A DNA stretch of 64,000 nt from Pseudomonadota bacterium (GTDB lineage Bacteria > Desulfobacterota > Binatia > UBA9968): NCBI GenBank assembly GCA_021324155.1, contig JAJPJQ010000040.1:1-64000 (forward strand). The letters run 5' to 3'. The translations under genes and the position numbers were made by a program. The notes below the pieces were generated by a model. The model had not been told where the DNA came from, did not search any database, and saw only the letters and a list, made by a program, of their open reading frames with translations. Below are positions 17,882-26,760 of the stretch, piece after piece. Each line of letters opens with the position of its first letter. Position 1 is the stretch's first letter.

Positions 17882-18696
17882 GCGAGGCCAAGCTCCCCCA
17901 GCGCGCGCATAGCGAGGTCGCGCCAGCGCGCGCCGTCCATGCCCCAGGAAAAATGCTCGTAGTAAGGCTTCCCGGCGTGCGGCGGCCGGCTGAAATCGTA
18001 ATCCGGGGCGGCGCGGAAGCGCTCGACGTCGATCGGAAAATCGCCGAGCACGCGCCGCTGCGTCGCATAGCAGGCAAAGAGAGCAGTCTTCAGCGCGCGC
18101 TGCTCGCCGGTGAGGACGTCGCTCGCGACATCGCCGTCGGCGGGCAGGAAAGCGCCCGCTTCCATGCCGCCGCCGGCAGCGGCATGGTAAGACGTCATCT
18201 CGAGGATCGCGGGCGCTGGTCGATCCGTCTTCGCCAGCAGCCGGCACGCGGCGCGGACCGCGAGCGCCGTCGCGTCGTGGTCCGGGTGGCCGCCCTCGTA
18301 AGCGTGCGTCACGACCGCGTCGGCGGCTCCGCTGCGCAGAAATGCGGCTAATATATGGACGAGCGCTACCAGGTTCGCCGAGGCTTCCTGATCGACGACT
18401 TTAATCTGATAAAGATTCGGCGGCGCGACGCCGGCGAGCGCGAGCGCCGTCGCAAGCTCCGCGCGCCGGACGCGCGCATATTCTTCGCGCGAAGCGCAGC
18501 CGGCCTCCGCGGCGTCGACGCCGCCGCGCGGCGCGCCGTCGGTCACGCAGATGAAGCGGGCGGCGGCGAGGCGCGCGAGACGTCCGCCGGCGCCGATGCT
18601 CTCGTCGTCAGGATGCGCGGCGACGACGACGAGAGCCGGTCGCTTGCCGCGTCCGGTCGCGAGCCATTCGAGTAATTCGATCGCGCCGCGCCGCAT
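17878..18696 (-). CDS. PIG-L family (GlcNAc) deacetylase
   Basis: 272 aa. The zinc-site motif AHPDDE is at residues 27-32, and the second ligand motif EGGHPDHDATA at about 135; these are the LmbE/PIG-L catalytic signatures. Enzymes of this family remove acetyl from GlcNAc-inositol (MshB), GlcNAc-PI (PIG-L) or GlcNAc-malate (BshB). First gene of a tightly coupled PIG-L/GT4/acyltransferase/HAD/phosphatase block. Length fits the family. Substrate not proven from sequence. Confidence 0.9.
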   Translation of the reverse strand: MRRGAIELLEWLATGRGKRPALVVVAAHPDDESIGAGGRLARLAAARFICVTDGAPRGGVDAAEAGCASREEYARVRRAELATALALAGVAPPNLYQIKVVDQEASANLVALVHILAAFLRSGAADAVVTHAYEGGHPDHDATALAVRAACRLLAKTDRPAPAILEMTSYHAAAGGGMEAGAFLPADGDVASDVLTGEQRALKTALFACYATQRRVLGDFPIDVERFRAAPDYDFSRPPHAGKPYYEHFSWGMDGARWRDLAMRALGELGLA

Positions 18697-18697
18697 G

Positions 18698-19630
18698 CTA
18701 ACCTGCCCTCACTCCTCCGGCGGAGCGCGCGGTCGCGCGCGCACCGGGCGCATAGCGCCGCGTCATGCGCGCGCAGAAATCCGCGTACTCGGCGATATTT
18801 TTCGGCGGGCTCGTGTGATGCGGCCGGATGCCGCGGCTCTCCGGCGTAAAGCAGAAGGTAAGCGTCACGTGGAACGGCTCGAGCGCGCGCATTTGCCGGT
18901 CGAACCATTCGAGCGCGTCCGGCCGCAGGCTATCGGACCAGCTGAGCCCCGTGCGCAGATAGCGCACGCCCAATCTTTTGAGCCAGCGCACCGCGTCGTC
19001 GAGACGATGATCCTGAAAGTGAAACCATTGGCACACGCCGAGCTCCGGCGTGTAGCGGCTGAAATGCTCGAGCGCGAGCTTCGGCGCGCCGTCCTCGCGC
19101 AGCAGTCCCATGTAGAAATGCCGGTAATACGACGAGCCTTCCGCCTCGCGGTGGCGCGTCGTCGCGGGCCACGCGCGTGGCAGGTCGAAGAGGCTGTACC
19201 AGTGGATGCGCTCCGCGCTGCCGGCGAGGAGCTCGGCCGTGCGCTTGAGACCCCATTCCTGCACCTCTTCGGCGCCGAAGCTCGACACGCCGACTTCGGA
19301 GATCCAGATCGGCAGATCCGTCACGGCGCGGATCTCGTTGATCTTGTCCGGCCATTCGTGAATCGTCCAGTGGTTCCAGTCGAGCGGAAAGCCGTGCAGC
19401 GCGACGGCATCGAGGCGATCGAGCGCGCCGTGCCCGATCATGTTGCGGATGAAATTCGCGTCGATCGGCGAGATGCCGCCGAGCAGGCGCATCACGCGCG
19501 GGTTCTCCGCCGCGACCGCCTCGGCGGCGAGCTTCACCATCGCGGCGTACGTGCGCCATTCAGGATCGATCTCGAAATCCCAGTGCGATTTGTTGTTCGG
19601 TTCATTCCAGAGCATCACGGCTTCGATCAT
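18698..19630 (-). CDS. Glycoside hydrolase-like protein, circularly permuted (beta-xylosidase-like)
   Basis: 310 aa from ATG 19630 (4-nt overlap with the methyltransferase stop). It begins inside a TIM barrel: MIEAVMLWNEPNNKSHWD carries the NEP acid/base Glu at about residue 10, and LPIWISEVGVSSFGAEE (about 125) carries the nucleophile Glu. At about residue 200, after the usual barrel end (LFDLPRAWP, YYRHFYMGLL), comes a segment that belongs at the start of the barrel: WFHFQDHRLDDAVRWLKRLG then FHVTLTFCFTP. Comparison with the GH domain of the fusion at 24574-26760 shows the order is swapped. From memory, proteobacterial homologues annotated as beta-xylosidase share this order. No signal peptide; cytoplasmic. 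Confidence 0.75.
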   Translation of the reverse strand: MIEAVMLWNEPNNKSHWDFEIDPEWRTYAAMVKLAAEAVAAENPRVMRLLGGISPIDANFIRNMIGHGALDRLDAVALHGFPLDWNHWTIHEWPDKINEIRAVTDLPIWISEVGVSSFGAEEVQEWGLKRTAELLAGSAERIHWYSLFDLPRAWPATTRHREAEGSSYYRHFYMGLLREDGAPKLALEHFSRYTPELGVCQWFHFQDHRLDDAVRWLKRLGVRYLRTGLSWSDSLRPDALEWFDRQMRALEPFHVTLTFCFTPESRGIRPHHTSPPKNIAEYADFCARMTRRYAPGARATARSAGGVRAG

Positions 19631-20376
19631 AAGGACTCCAGCGAAGGGCGCTCGGCGCGGCGGCAGACGTAAACCTCGCGCTCCGGCCGGTCGAGAATTT
19701 CGAAGCCCGCCGCGCGGAGCATTGCCTCGGCGCAGGCGCGATTGGGGATCCACCAGTTGGTCGGATCGTGCGCGTATTTGCGCTCGACGAAATAGAGGCT
19801 CGGATACCCGGGTTGCTCGAACGCGCCGTCCTCGAAAAATTCGTAATCGTCGCTCAGCGGCGTGACTTCCGCGCTGCCGCGCAGCATCGACTGAAAGACC
19901 ATTAAATCCTTCGCGACATGCTCATAAATGAGATCGAGCGCGAGCAGGGGATGGCGCAGATGGTAGAGGACGCCCAGGAACAGAACGAGGTCGAACTTCT
20001 CGCGCAAGGATGCGATGTCGTAGACGGAGATTTTAGAAAATTCAATTGCCACGCCGCTCACCTCGGCGGCGAAGCGCGCCTGCGCGAGATATTCGTCCTC
20101 GGTGTCGATCGCCACGACGCGCGCGGCGCCGCGCCGTTTCATCTCGATCGAGTAGAAGCCGGCGTTGCAGCCGATGTCGAGCACGCTTTTACCGCTCAAA
20201 TCGTCGGGCAGGGCGTGCGCGAAACGCCGCCATTTGACGCGCGGATAGTCGCCGAGAAAATGATCCGGCGCGGTCGCGGTGCCCGCGAGCTCGAGGTTAT
20301 GAAACCACGGCCCCAGCTCGCGCACGCGGCGCGCGACTTCCGCCGCGGTGAGTCCGTTCATCGAGGCGCGCTTCAT
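19627..20376 (-). CDS. SAM-dependent methyltransferase (TIGR04290-like)
   Basis: 249 aa. Class I Rossmann motif SVLDIGCNAGFYSIEMKRRG (about residues 63-82) binds S-adenosylmethionine; the acidic end of strand 2 is VVAIDTEDEYLAQ; then FDLVLFLGVLYHLRHPLLAL. The N-terminus ELGPWFHNLELAG and the CmoB-like middle match, from memory, the Rta_06860-type methyltransferases (TIGR04290) that occur in conserved glycan clusters. The substrate is probably a sugar or glycan hydroxyl. Coupled by 4-nt overlaps to the nucleotidyltransferase upstream and the glycosidase-like gene downstream. Confidence 0.85.
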   Translation of the reverse strand: MKRASMNGLTAAEVARRVRELGPWFHNLELAGTATAPDHFLGDYPRVKWRRFAHALPDDLSGKSVLDIGCNAGFYSIEMKRRGAARVVAIDTEDEYLAQARFAAEVSGVAIEFSKISVYDIASLREKFDLVLFLGVLYHLRHPLLALDLIYEHVAKDLMVFQSMLRGSAEVTPLSDDYEFFEDGAFEQPGYPSLYFVERKYAHDPTNWWIPNRACAEAMLRAAGFEILDRPEREVYVCRRAERPSLESL

Positions 20377-21134
20377 GACCCGCTGCCTCCGTAGGCGCGC
20401 GCCGGCTTGCGCTCGCGCTGATTGAGCAGCCAGATCGCCTCGCGATAGCCGTTGAGCGTGCCGACGTCGACGTAGGCCTCGCCGGCGCGGACGGCGGTTG
20501 CCTGTCCGCCCGCGGCGAGATACGCGTTCACCAACGTGCCGATATAGACATCGCTCTCGTCACGCTCGCGCCACAAACGATGAAGCTCCTGCAGGACGGC
20601 GCCGGGCATCTGAAACGCGCCCCAGATCCAATGCGACGCGGCATTTTTCTGCTTCACCTGAATCTCGCTTACGCGGCCGTCCCCGTCGGCGACCACGGCG
20701 TCGAACATCTCCGGCCGCTCGACGGGAAAAAGCAGGAACGAAAGCCGCCCGGCGGGGAGCGCCCGCAGCCCGTCGGACGGGAACCAGATCGTATCGGGCA
20801 GACCGATCGCGACCGTTTCATCGGCGCGGATGAGCGGCAGCGCCCGGAAGATCGCGTCGCAAAGTCCCGACGGATTCGGCTGCACGACGTAACAAAGATC
20901 GGCGGAGCCGACGCCGCCGCCGTAATATTCCATGATGTCGGATTTTCCCGGCGCGATGACGAAACAGATTTTATCCACGCCCGCGGCAAGCAGGCGGTCG
21001 ACGAGATATTCGCTGACCGCGCGCGGGCGCTCGACGGCGCCGTCGGCGCGGCTGCCGACAGGGAGCAGCTCTTTCGAAAACGCGAGCGGCTGGATCCGGC
21101 TGCCCGCGCCCGCGGCGGGAATGACGCCCCACAT
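20373..21134 (-). CDS. Sugar-phosphate nucleotidyltransferase
   Basis: 253 aa. The N-terminal nucleotide loop IPAAGAGSRIQPLAFSKELL is the GxGxRxxPxT..KxL signature of NDP-sugar pyrophosphorylases. VVQPNPSGLCDAIFRAL and GLPDTIWFP (the metal Asp segment) follow, and VDVGTLNGYREAIWLL ends the catalytic domain. The protein would activate a sugar-1-phosphate for the cluster's transferases. No left-handed beta-helix tail. Base specificity is not readable by eye. Operon with the methyltransferase. Confidence 0.88.
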   Translation of the reverse strand: MWGVIPAAGAGSRIQPLAFSKELLPVGSRADGAVERPRAVSEYLVDRLLAAGVDKICFVIAPGKSDIMEYYGGGVGSADLCYVVQPNPSGLCDAIFRALPLIRADETVAIGLPDTIWFPSDGLRALPAGRLSFLLFPVERPEMFDAVVADGDGRVSEIQVKQKNAASHWIWGAFQMPGAVLQELHRLWRERDESDVYIGTLVNAYLAAGGQATAVRAGEAYVDVGTLNGYREAIWLLNQRERKPARAYGGSGS

Positions 21135-21137
21135 GAT

Positions 21138-22262
21138 TCAGCTCTCCGCCTCGAGGCGGCGCGGCGCGGCCTTGGACGACGCGGCTTTGCGCGCCTGCGA
21201 TCTTACGTCTCCCAGTAGCTCTTCCAGCTGGCCGGCGCGGCGCGCGGCGCTGTGTTCTTCAAGCACGCGTGCGCGGGCGCGAGCGGCGATGCGCTTCATC
21301 TCTTCATCGCTCATCGTTAAGGCATCCATAGCTTCTTCGCTGCTGCGCGCGACGAGGATCTCGTCGCCCGGCGCGAAGAAATCATCGAGACCTTCCCAAG
21401 CGTCGCTCAATATCGGCGTGCCGCAAGCGGCGGCTTCGAAAAGACGGCCCGACGGGCAGTAGCCCATGCGCGCCATCGCGCGGCGCGTGACATTGAGCGT
21501 CAAGCGCGATGACGAATACAGCGCCGGATGCTCGGGCGGCGCGATGTGGCGCACGAAATAGATATTTTCGCTCCAGGGGAAATCCTGCGGATACTGCGCG
21601 CCCGCGATAAGAAAGCGAAATCCGGGAAGCCTGCGTGCGGGCTCCAAAAAAAGCATGTCGAGCGCGGCTTGGCGGTCTTCGGCGTACGTCCCGATATAGG
21701 AGAGGTCGGCGGCGTAGCGCGGCGCCGGCGCGCTTGGCAGGTAAACGTCGCCGTCGACGCTGCCGTAGAGCGCTGCGACGCGGCGCGCGCCGAGAGAGGT
21801 TTGCAGCGCGTCGAGCGCGCCGCCGCCGGTGAAGCTCAGGACCAGGTCGAAATCGGCGAGGCCGCGCGGACCGATGTAGTCGACACGGCGGCCGCGCTCG
21901 ATCGCGTCGAGCGTCACCGGCGTGTCGAGATCGTAGAAAACCGAGAGCGGCGCGGCGGCATCGAAAATCGCCTCCGCCGCGGCAACGCCGTCCGGGCAAT
22001 ACGACGTAACGATCGCGGCATCGGCGTCCGCGAGGGCGCGGCGCGCCTCGGGCAGCGCCACTGCCCAATGGGGGTAAACTTTTAGCTCGCCGCCGGGAAG
22101 CTCATACAGGTCGCGGTGCGCCGCATAATAGGGGACGTCGCGCTCGAAAAAGACGGTCCGGTGCCCGCGCGCCGCGAGTGCGCGCGACAGACCGCGCCAA
22201 AGCGTCGCGTGTCCATTTCCCCAAGAAGAACTTATCGTGAGCCCGAAAATGACGAGTTTCAT
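21138..22262 (-). CDS. CgeB-like glycosyltransferase
   Basis: 374 aa, GT-B type. Starts KLVIFGLTISSSWGNGHAT then RGLSRALAARGHRTVFFE; the C-domain has MGYCPSGRLFEAAACGTP and SDAWEGLDDFFAPGDEI. Clear paralogue of the cluster's last gene (9083-10156), sharing the FERDVPYYAAHRDL and FYDLDTPVTLD segments. The C-terminal 30 residues are Ala/Ser/Lys-rich and unique. It follows ino1 after a 113-nt gap that holds two inverted arrays of a 7-nt repeat. Confidence 0.86.
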   Translation of the reverse strand: MKLVIFGLTISSSWGNGHATLWRGLSRALAARGHRTVFFERDVPYYAAHRDLYELPGGELKVYPHWAVALPEARRALADADAAIVTSYCPDGVAAAEAIFDAAAPLSVFYDLDTPVTLDAIERGRRVDYIGPRGLADFDLVLSFTGGGALDALQTSLGARRVAALYGSVDGDVYLPSAPAPRYAADLSYIGTYAEDRQAALDMLFLEPARRLPGFRFLIAGAQYPQDFPWSENIYFVRHIAPPEHPALYSSSRLTLNVTRRAMARMGYCPSGRLFEAAACGTPILSDAWEGLDDFFAPGDEILVARSSEEAMDALTMSDEEMKRIAARARARVLEEHSAARRAGQLEELLGDVRSQARKAASSKAAPRRLEAES

Positions 22263-22282
22263 CGCTGCGTTTGTGCCGGGCG

Positions 22283-22370
22283 GTTTCTGGTTTCAAGTTT
22301 CTGGTTTCATGAAGAAGGGTGTGCGAAAGGCGATCTGTCGTCTTGAAACTTAAAACCTGAAACTTGAAAC
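22283..22370. repeat. Two inverted arrays of a 7-bp repeat
   Basis: Left array 22283-22310 is four head-to-tail 7-mers: GTTTCTG, GTTTCAA, GTTTCTG, GTTTCAT. Right array 22343-22370 is four 7-mers of the complementary type: TTGAAAC, TTAAAAC, CTGAAAC, TTGAAAC. A 32-bp spacer separates them, and the 12-bp arms 22290-22301 and 22359-22370 are perfect complements. The transcript could fold into a long hairpin between ino1 and the next gene, where it might terminate or attenuate transcription. Confidence 0.8.
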
Positions 22371-22375
22371 TGTTT

Positions 22376-23500
<1,125 letters not shown>

Positions 23501-23550
23501 TTACCTGTCCCCCTCTCATCTTCTTTGCGCGTCTAAAGTTCTTAGCGCTT

Positions 23551-24498
23551 TTACGCGCGAATCCAAGACTTCAAAAACCCCTCGGGGCGCTCCTCGAGCG
23601 CCGCGAAGGCGGCCGGAAAATCGTCCAGCGAAAACGCGTGCGTGTACAAGAAAGACGGATCGATGCGTCCTTCGGCGACGGCGGCCGCCGCGGCGCGCAT
23701 GCCGTCGACATAAATCCGCGGATCGCGCTCATGCGCGTTCACCACGTCGATGCCGCGCCAGTTCCACAGCTGCATGTCTATCTTGCGCTCGCCCTGATGA
23801 TATCCGGCGATCACGAGCCGGCCGCGTATACGCGTGATGCGGCTCGCGACGTCGAGGGCCGCCTGCTCGCCGGCCGCTTCGACTACGCAGTCGGCGCCTT
23901 TGCCGGCGGTAATGGCCATGAACTCGGCAACCGGGTCGGAGCCTTTGAGGCCGATCGTCGCCAAAGCCCCGGCGCTCCGCGCGATGTCCAACGCGAAAGG
24001 CCGCCTCGACAGCGCGATGACGAGCGCGCCGGCGCGCGACGCGAGCTCGGCGATGACGGCGCCGATAAAGCCGACGCCGACGACTGCCACGGTCTCGCCG
24101 GCGCGGATGCCGCTGCGGCGAAAGGCGTTGACGGCGCACCCCAGCGCCTCGCCGGGAAATATTGCCGTGCCCGGCGGCGCGGCGACGATCTCCGAGCCTT
24201 GCGCGATATCGTACTCGGCATAGGCGTGGCCGGAGAGAAAAGCGACGCGATCGCCCGGCGCCGCCGAGACAACGTCTTTGCCGACGCCGTCGATGACCCC
24301 CCAGCCTTCGTGACCGGGCGCGCCAGGCGGCAAGGGATATTCGAACCAAGGGCGGCCTTGCCAAACCGGCAGATTTGAGCCGCATACGCCGCAGCCTTCG
24401 AGCCGGACGCGCACCTCGTTCGGCCCCGGCCGCGGCAGCGGCACCTGGAGGGTTTCCGCCCGCCGCGGCGCGACGATGCGCACGGCGCGCATGCGCAT
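23551..24498 (-). CDS. Zinc-type medium-chain alcohol/sugar dehydrogenase
   Basis: 315 aa from ATG 24498, with GGAAG upstream. GroES-like domain: LEGCGVCGSNLPVWQG, where the catalytic Cys sits in GVCGSN, and APGHEGWGVIDGVG with the GHE motif. Rossmann domain: VAVVGVGFIGAVIAELASRAG. The structural-zinc four-Cys lobe is not seen, and the chain is shorter than usual (about 340), so it may lack the structural zinc. Probable oxidation of an alcohol, sugar or inositol. From memory, such MDR genes recur next to epimerase/glycosidase pairs of this cluster type. Confidence 0.85.
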   Translation of the reverse strand: MRMRAVRIVAPRRAETLQVPLPRPGPNEVRVRLEGCGVCGSNLPVWQGRPWFEYPLPPGAPGHEGWGVIDGVGKDVVSAAPGDRVAFLSGHAYAEYDIAQGSEIVAAPPGTAIFPGEALGCAVNAFRRSGIRAGETVAVVGVGFIGAVIAELASRAGALVIALSRRPFALDIARSAGALATIGLKGSDPVAEFMAITAGKGADCVVEAAGEQAALDVASRITRIRGRLVIAGYHQGERKIDMQLWNWRGIDVVNAHERDPRIYVDGMRAAAAAVAEGRIDPSFLYTHAFSLDDFPAAFAALEERPEGFLKSWIRA

Positions 24499-24573
24499 TT
24501 CGGCTTCCGGCTCGCCTTCCTTTCTACCCGTTGATTCCCGTTGCGATAACATGCTTCGATCGGACCGGCGCAT

Positions 24574-26760
24574 CTAAACCCGCGAATCGGCCGAAACGCC
24601 CGCGCGGGCGGCGCCGCGGCGGACAATCCCGCACCGGCGCGTCCCGCGTTCGGGAGCGCGCGCGGTTCTCAGCCATTGATACAGCCGCTTAACCCCTTCG
24701 AGCGGATTCACTTTCGGCCGCCAGCCCGTCGCGCTGCGGAATTTTCGCGTGTTCGAGACATAATAGCGTTGATCGCCGGGGCGCCACTCGCTGAACTCGA
24801 TGCGCGGCCGCGCGCCGTGGAGCTCATCGATCATCTTGAGAAGATCGAGCAGGCTGATCGCCCGCTCGGGGCCGCCGCCGATATTGAACGCCTGTCCCGA
24901 CAAAGCTTTCATGCTGGCGCGCGCCGCCATGAAAGCGTCGACGAGATCGTCGATATACAGGATGTCGCGCACCTGCCGGCCGTCGCCATAAATCGTGAGC
25001 GGCCGGTCCTCGAGCGCGCAGATCAAAAAATGCGCGACCCATCCCTGATCTTCGTTGCCCATTTGATGCGGGCCGTAAATGCAGCTCATGCGGAAAACGA
25101 GCGCTTGCAGGCCGAAGGTGCGCGCGTAATCGATGATGTACTCGTCGGCCGCGCCCTTCGAGCAGCCGTATGGGCTATGGAGATCGAGCGGCCGGGACTC
25201 GTCGATGCCGCTCTCGCGCAGCGGCGCGTGCACAGGCTGATACGAGCCGTTCTGCATGGCGAGCTCCACATCATCGAGACCGCCGTAAACTTTATTCGTC
25301 GAAGTAAAGATAAGCGGCGCGGGCGCGTCCGAGCCGCGCAGCGCCTCGAGCAGATTCAGCGTGCCGAGCGCGTTGACGTCGAAATCGTGGCGCGGGTTGG
25401 CGAGGCTGGTGGTGACGGCCACCTGAGCCGCGAAGTGATAGATCTGGCTCGCGTTGCGCACGGCGCGCCGGACGGCATAGGGATTGCGCGTATCGGCGAA
25501 TTCCACTTGCAGCCGCTGCGGATGCGCATCGAGGAGCCAGCGAAGGTTTTTTTCCGCCCCGGGGCGCGAGAGATTGTCGAAAACGAGCACGCGCTCGCCC
25601 TGGTTCAGCAGACGATGCGCGAGATTGACGCCGATAAAGCCGGCGCCGCCCGTGATAACGACCGGCGGGCTCGGCTTGGCGCCGCGTTTTTTGACCGACT
25701 GCGGCTCGAGCGCGTTGCCGACGGCGTCGAGGCCGCCGTCGGCCCACATGCGCGCGAGCAGTTTCGGCTCGCCGTCGCTGCGATGAAGTCCGAAGTGATA
25801 GTCGCGATCGTCGGCGTGAAAGCCGTCGCGTGTCGACAACTCGGGGTTCAGATCCCGCGCCGCGTACCAGTAAATCCGCTCGACGGGCGCTGCGAGCGTA
25901 TCGGCGAACGCGCGCATCTGCTCGTATTCGTCATGGCGCCAGGTCGAATATCCCGTAGCGGTGATCCAGATCTCGGCGCCGGAGCGGTGCTGATCCAGGA
26001 GCTGCTGCACGTTCTGGATCAGCGCCGGCCATCCCTCCCAGTTCGTCTCGGAAATGCCGGGAAACGAGTGAATGCCGACCGCGTCGATGAAGTGCATCAC
26101 GCCGCGCCGGAACATGAGCTCGAGCCAGTTCGGGTCGAAGGCGCTCTGGGCGGCGAGAATCGTCCGCTTGCCGCGCCGCTGCGCCCAGTAAGCGGCGCCG
26201 CCGATCATGGCGCAGAACGTCTGCCAGTGCGGATCGAGCGTGCGGTCCCATTCGCCCATGCGATCGGGCTCGTTCCACAGCTCGATCCATTCGAAGCAGC
26301 GCCCGAGCCGCGTGATGATGACGTCGATGAAGTCGCCGTACGCCTTCGGGTCCCACGGCGGCGCGGAAACGCGCGGCGCCACCGCCTGGGAAGGGGGAGA
26401 ATAAAGGACGCACGGCACGACGTTCACCTCGGCGGCGAGCCGCGGCAGCAGCCAGCTGTACCAGGCTTCGCCCTCGGGCGTTTCGAAATCCGCCCACGAG
26501 ACGAGCGTGCGCAGGTCCGCGACTTTCAAGGCGCGCAGCTCGGCGAGCGCCGTTTCCACGCCGTGCTTGTCGCCGAGACGGAAATATTCGACGCAGCCGA
26601 TCCTGGCGCCGCGCGTGCCGTCGCTGTCCGGCGCGTGCAAACTCTTGTGTCTAATGACTTGAGCTTCGACGGCGTGATCCTTCTTCTCGCTACCCACATG
26701 GAAAGCCCTACCGTTGGTGTGTCGATTGTTATGGCCTGCGGTTGGCCCGCCTCTTTTCAT
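24574..26760 (-). CDS. Glycosidase-like domain fused to NAD-dependent sugar epimerase
   Basis: 728 aa from ATG 26760, which overlaps the upstream stop (ATGA). Residues about 50-345 form a TIM-barrel glycosidase-like domain in normal order: ALAELRALKVADLRTLVSW, then WIELWNEPDRMGEWD with the NEP acid/base Glu (about 163), then IWITATGYSTW (about 264), where the nucleophile Glu expected from the paralogue is Ala. Residues about 365-705 form an extended SDR epimerase: VITGGAGFIGVNLAHRLL, FDNLSRPGAEKNL, TSTNKVYGGL, YGCSKGAADEY (Tyr/Lys pair), closest to CDP-paratose 2-epimerase types. The fusion is one uninterrupted frame. It may epimerise a nucleotide sugar while the barrel binds a glycan. Confidence 0.85.
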   Translation of the reverse strand: MKRGGPTAGHNNRHTNGRAFHVGSEKKDHAVEAQVIRHKSLHAPDSDGTRGARIGCVEYFRLGDKHGVETALAELRALKVADLRTLVSWADFETPEGEAWYSWLLPRLAAEVNVVPCVLYSPPSQAVAPRVSAPPWDPKAYGDFIDVIITRLGRCFEWIELWNEPDRMGEWDRTLDPHWQTFCAMIGGAAYWAQRRGKRTILAAQSAFDPNWLELMFRRGVMHFIDAVGIHSFPGISETNWEGWPALIQNVQQLLDQHRSGAEIWITATGYSTWRHDEYEQMRAFADTLAAPVERIYWYAARDLNPELSTRDGFHADDRDYHFGLHRSDGEPKLLARMWADGGLDAVGNALEPQSVKKRGAKPSPPVVITGGAGFIGVNLAHRLLNQGERVLVFDNLSRPGAEKNLRWLLDAHPQRLQVEFADTRNPYAVRRAVRNASQIYHFAAQVAVTTSLANPRHDFDVNALGTLNLLEALRGSDAPAPLIFTSTNKVYGGLDDVELAMQNGSYQPVHAPLRESGIDESRPLDLHSPYGCSKGAADEYIIDYARTFGLQALVFRMSCIYGPHQMGNEDQGWVAHFLICALEDRPLTIYGDGRQVRDILYIDDLVDAFMAARASMKALSGQAFNIGGGPERAISLLDLLKMIDELHGARPRIEFSEWRPGDQRYYVSNTRKFRSATGWRPKVNPLEGVKRLYQWLRTARAPERGTRRCGIVRRGAARAGVSADSRV

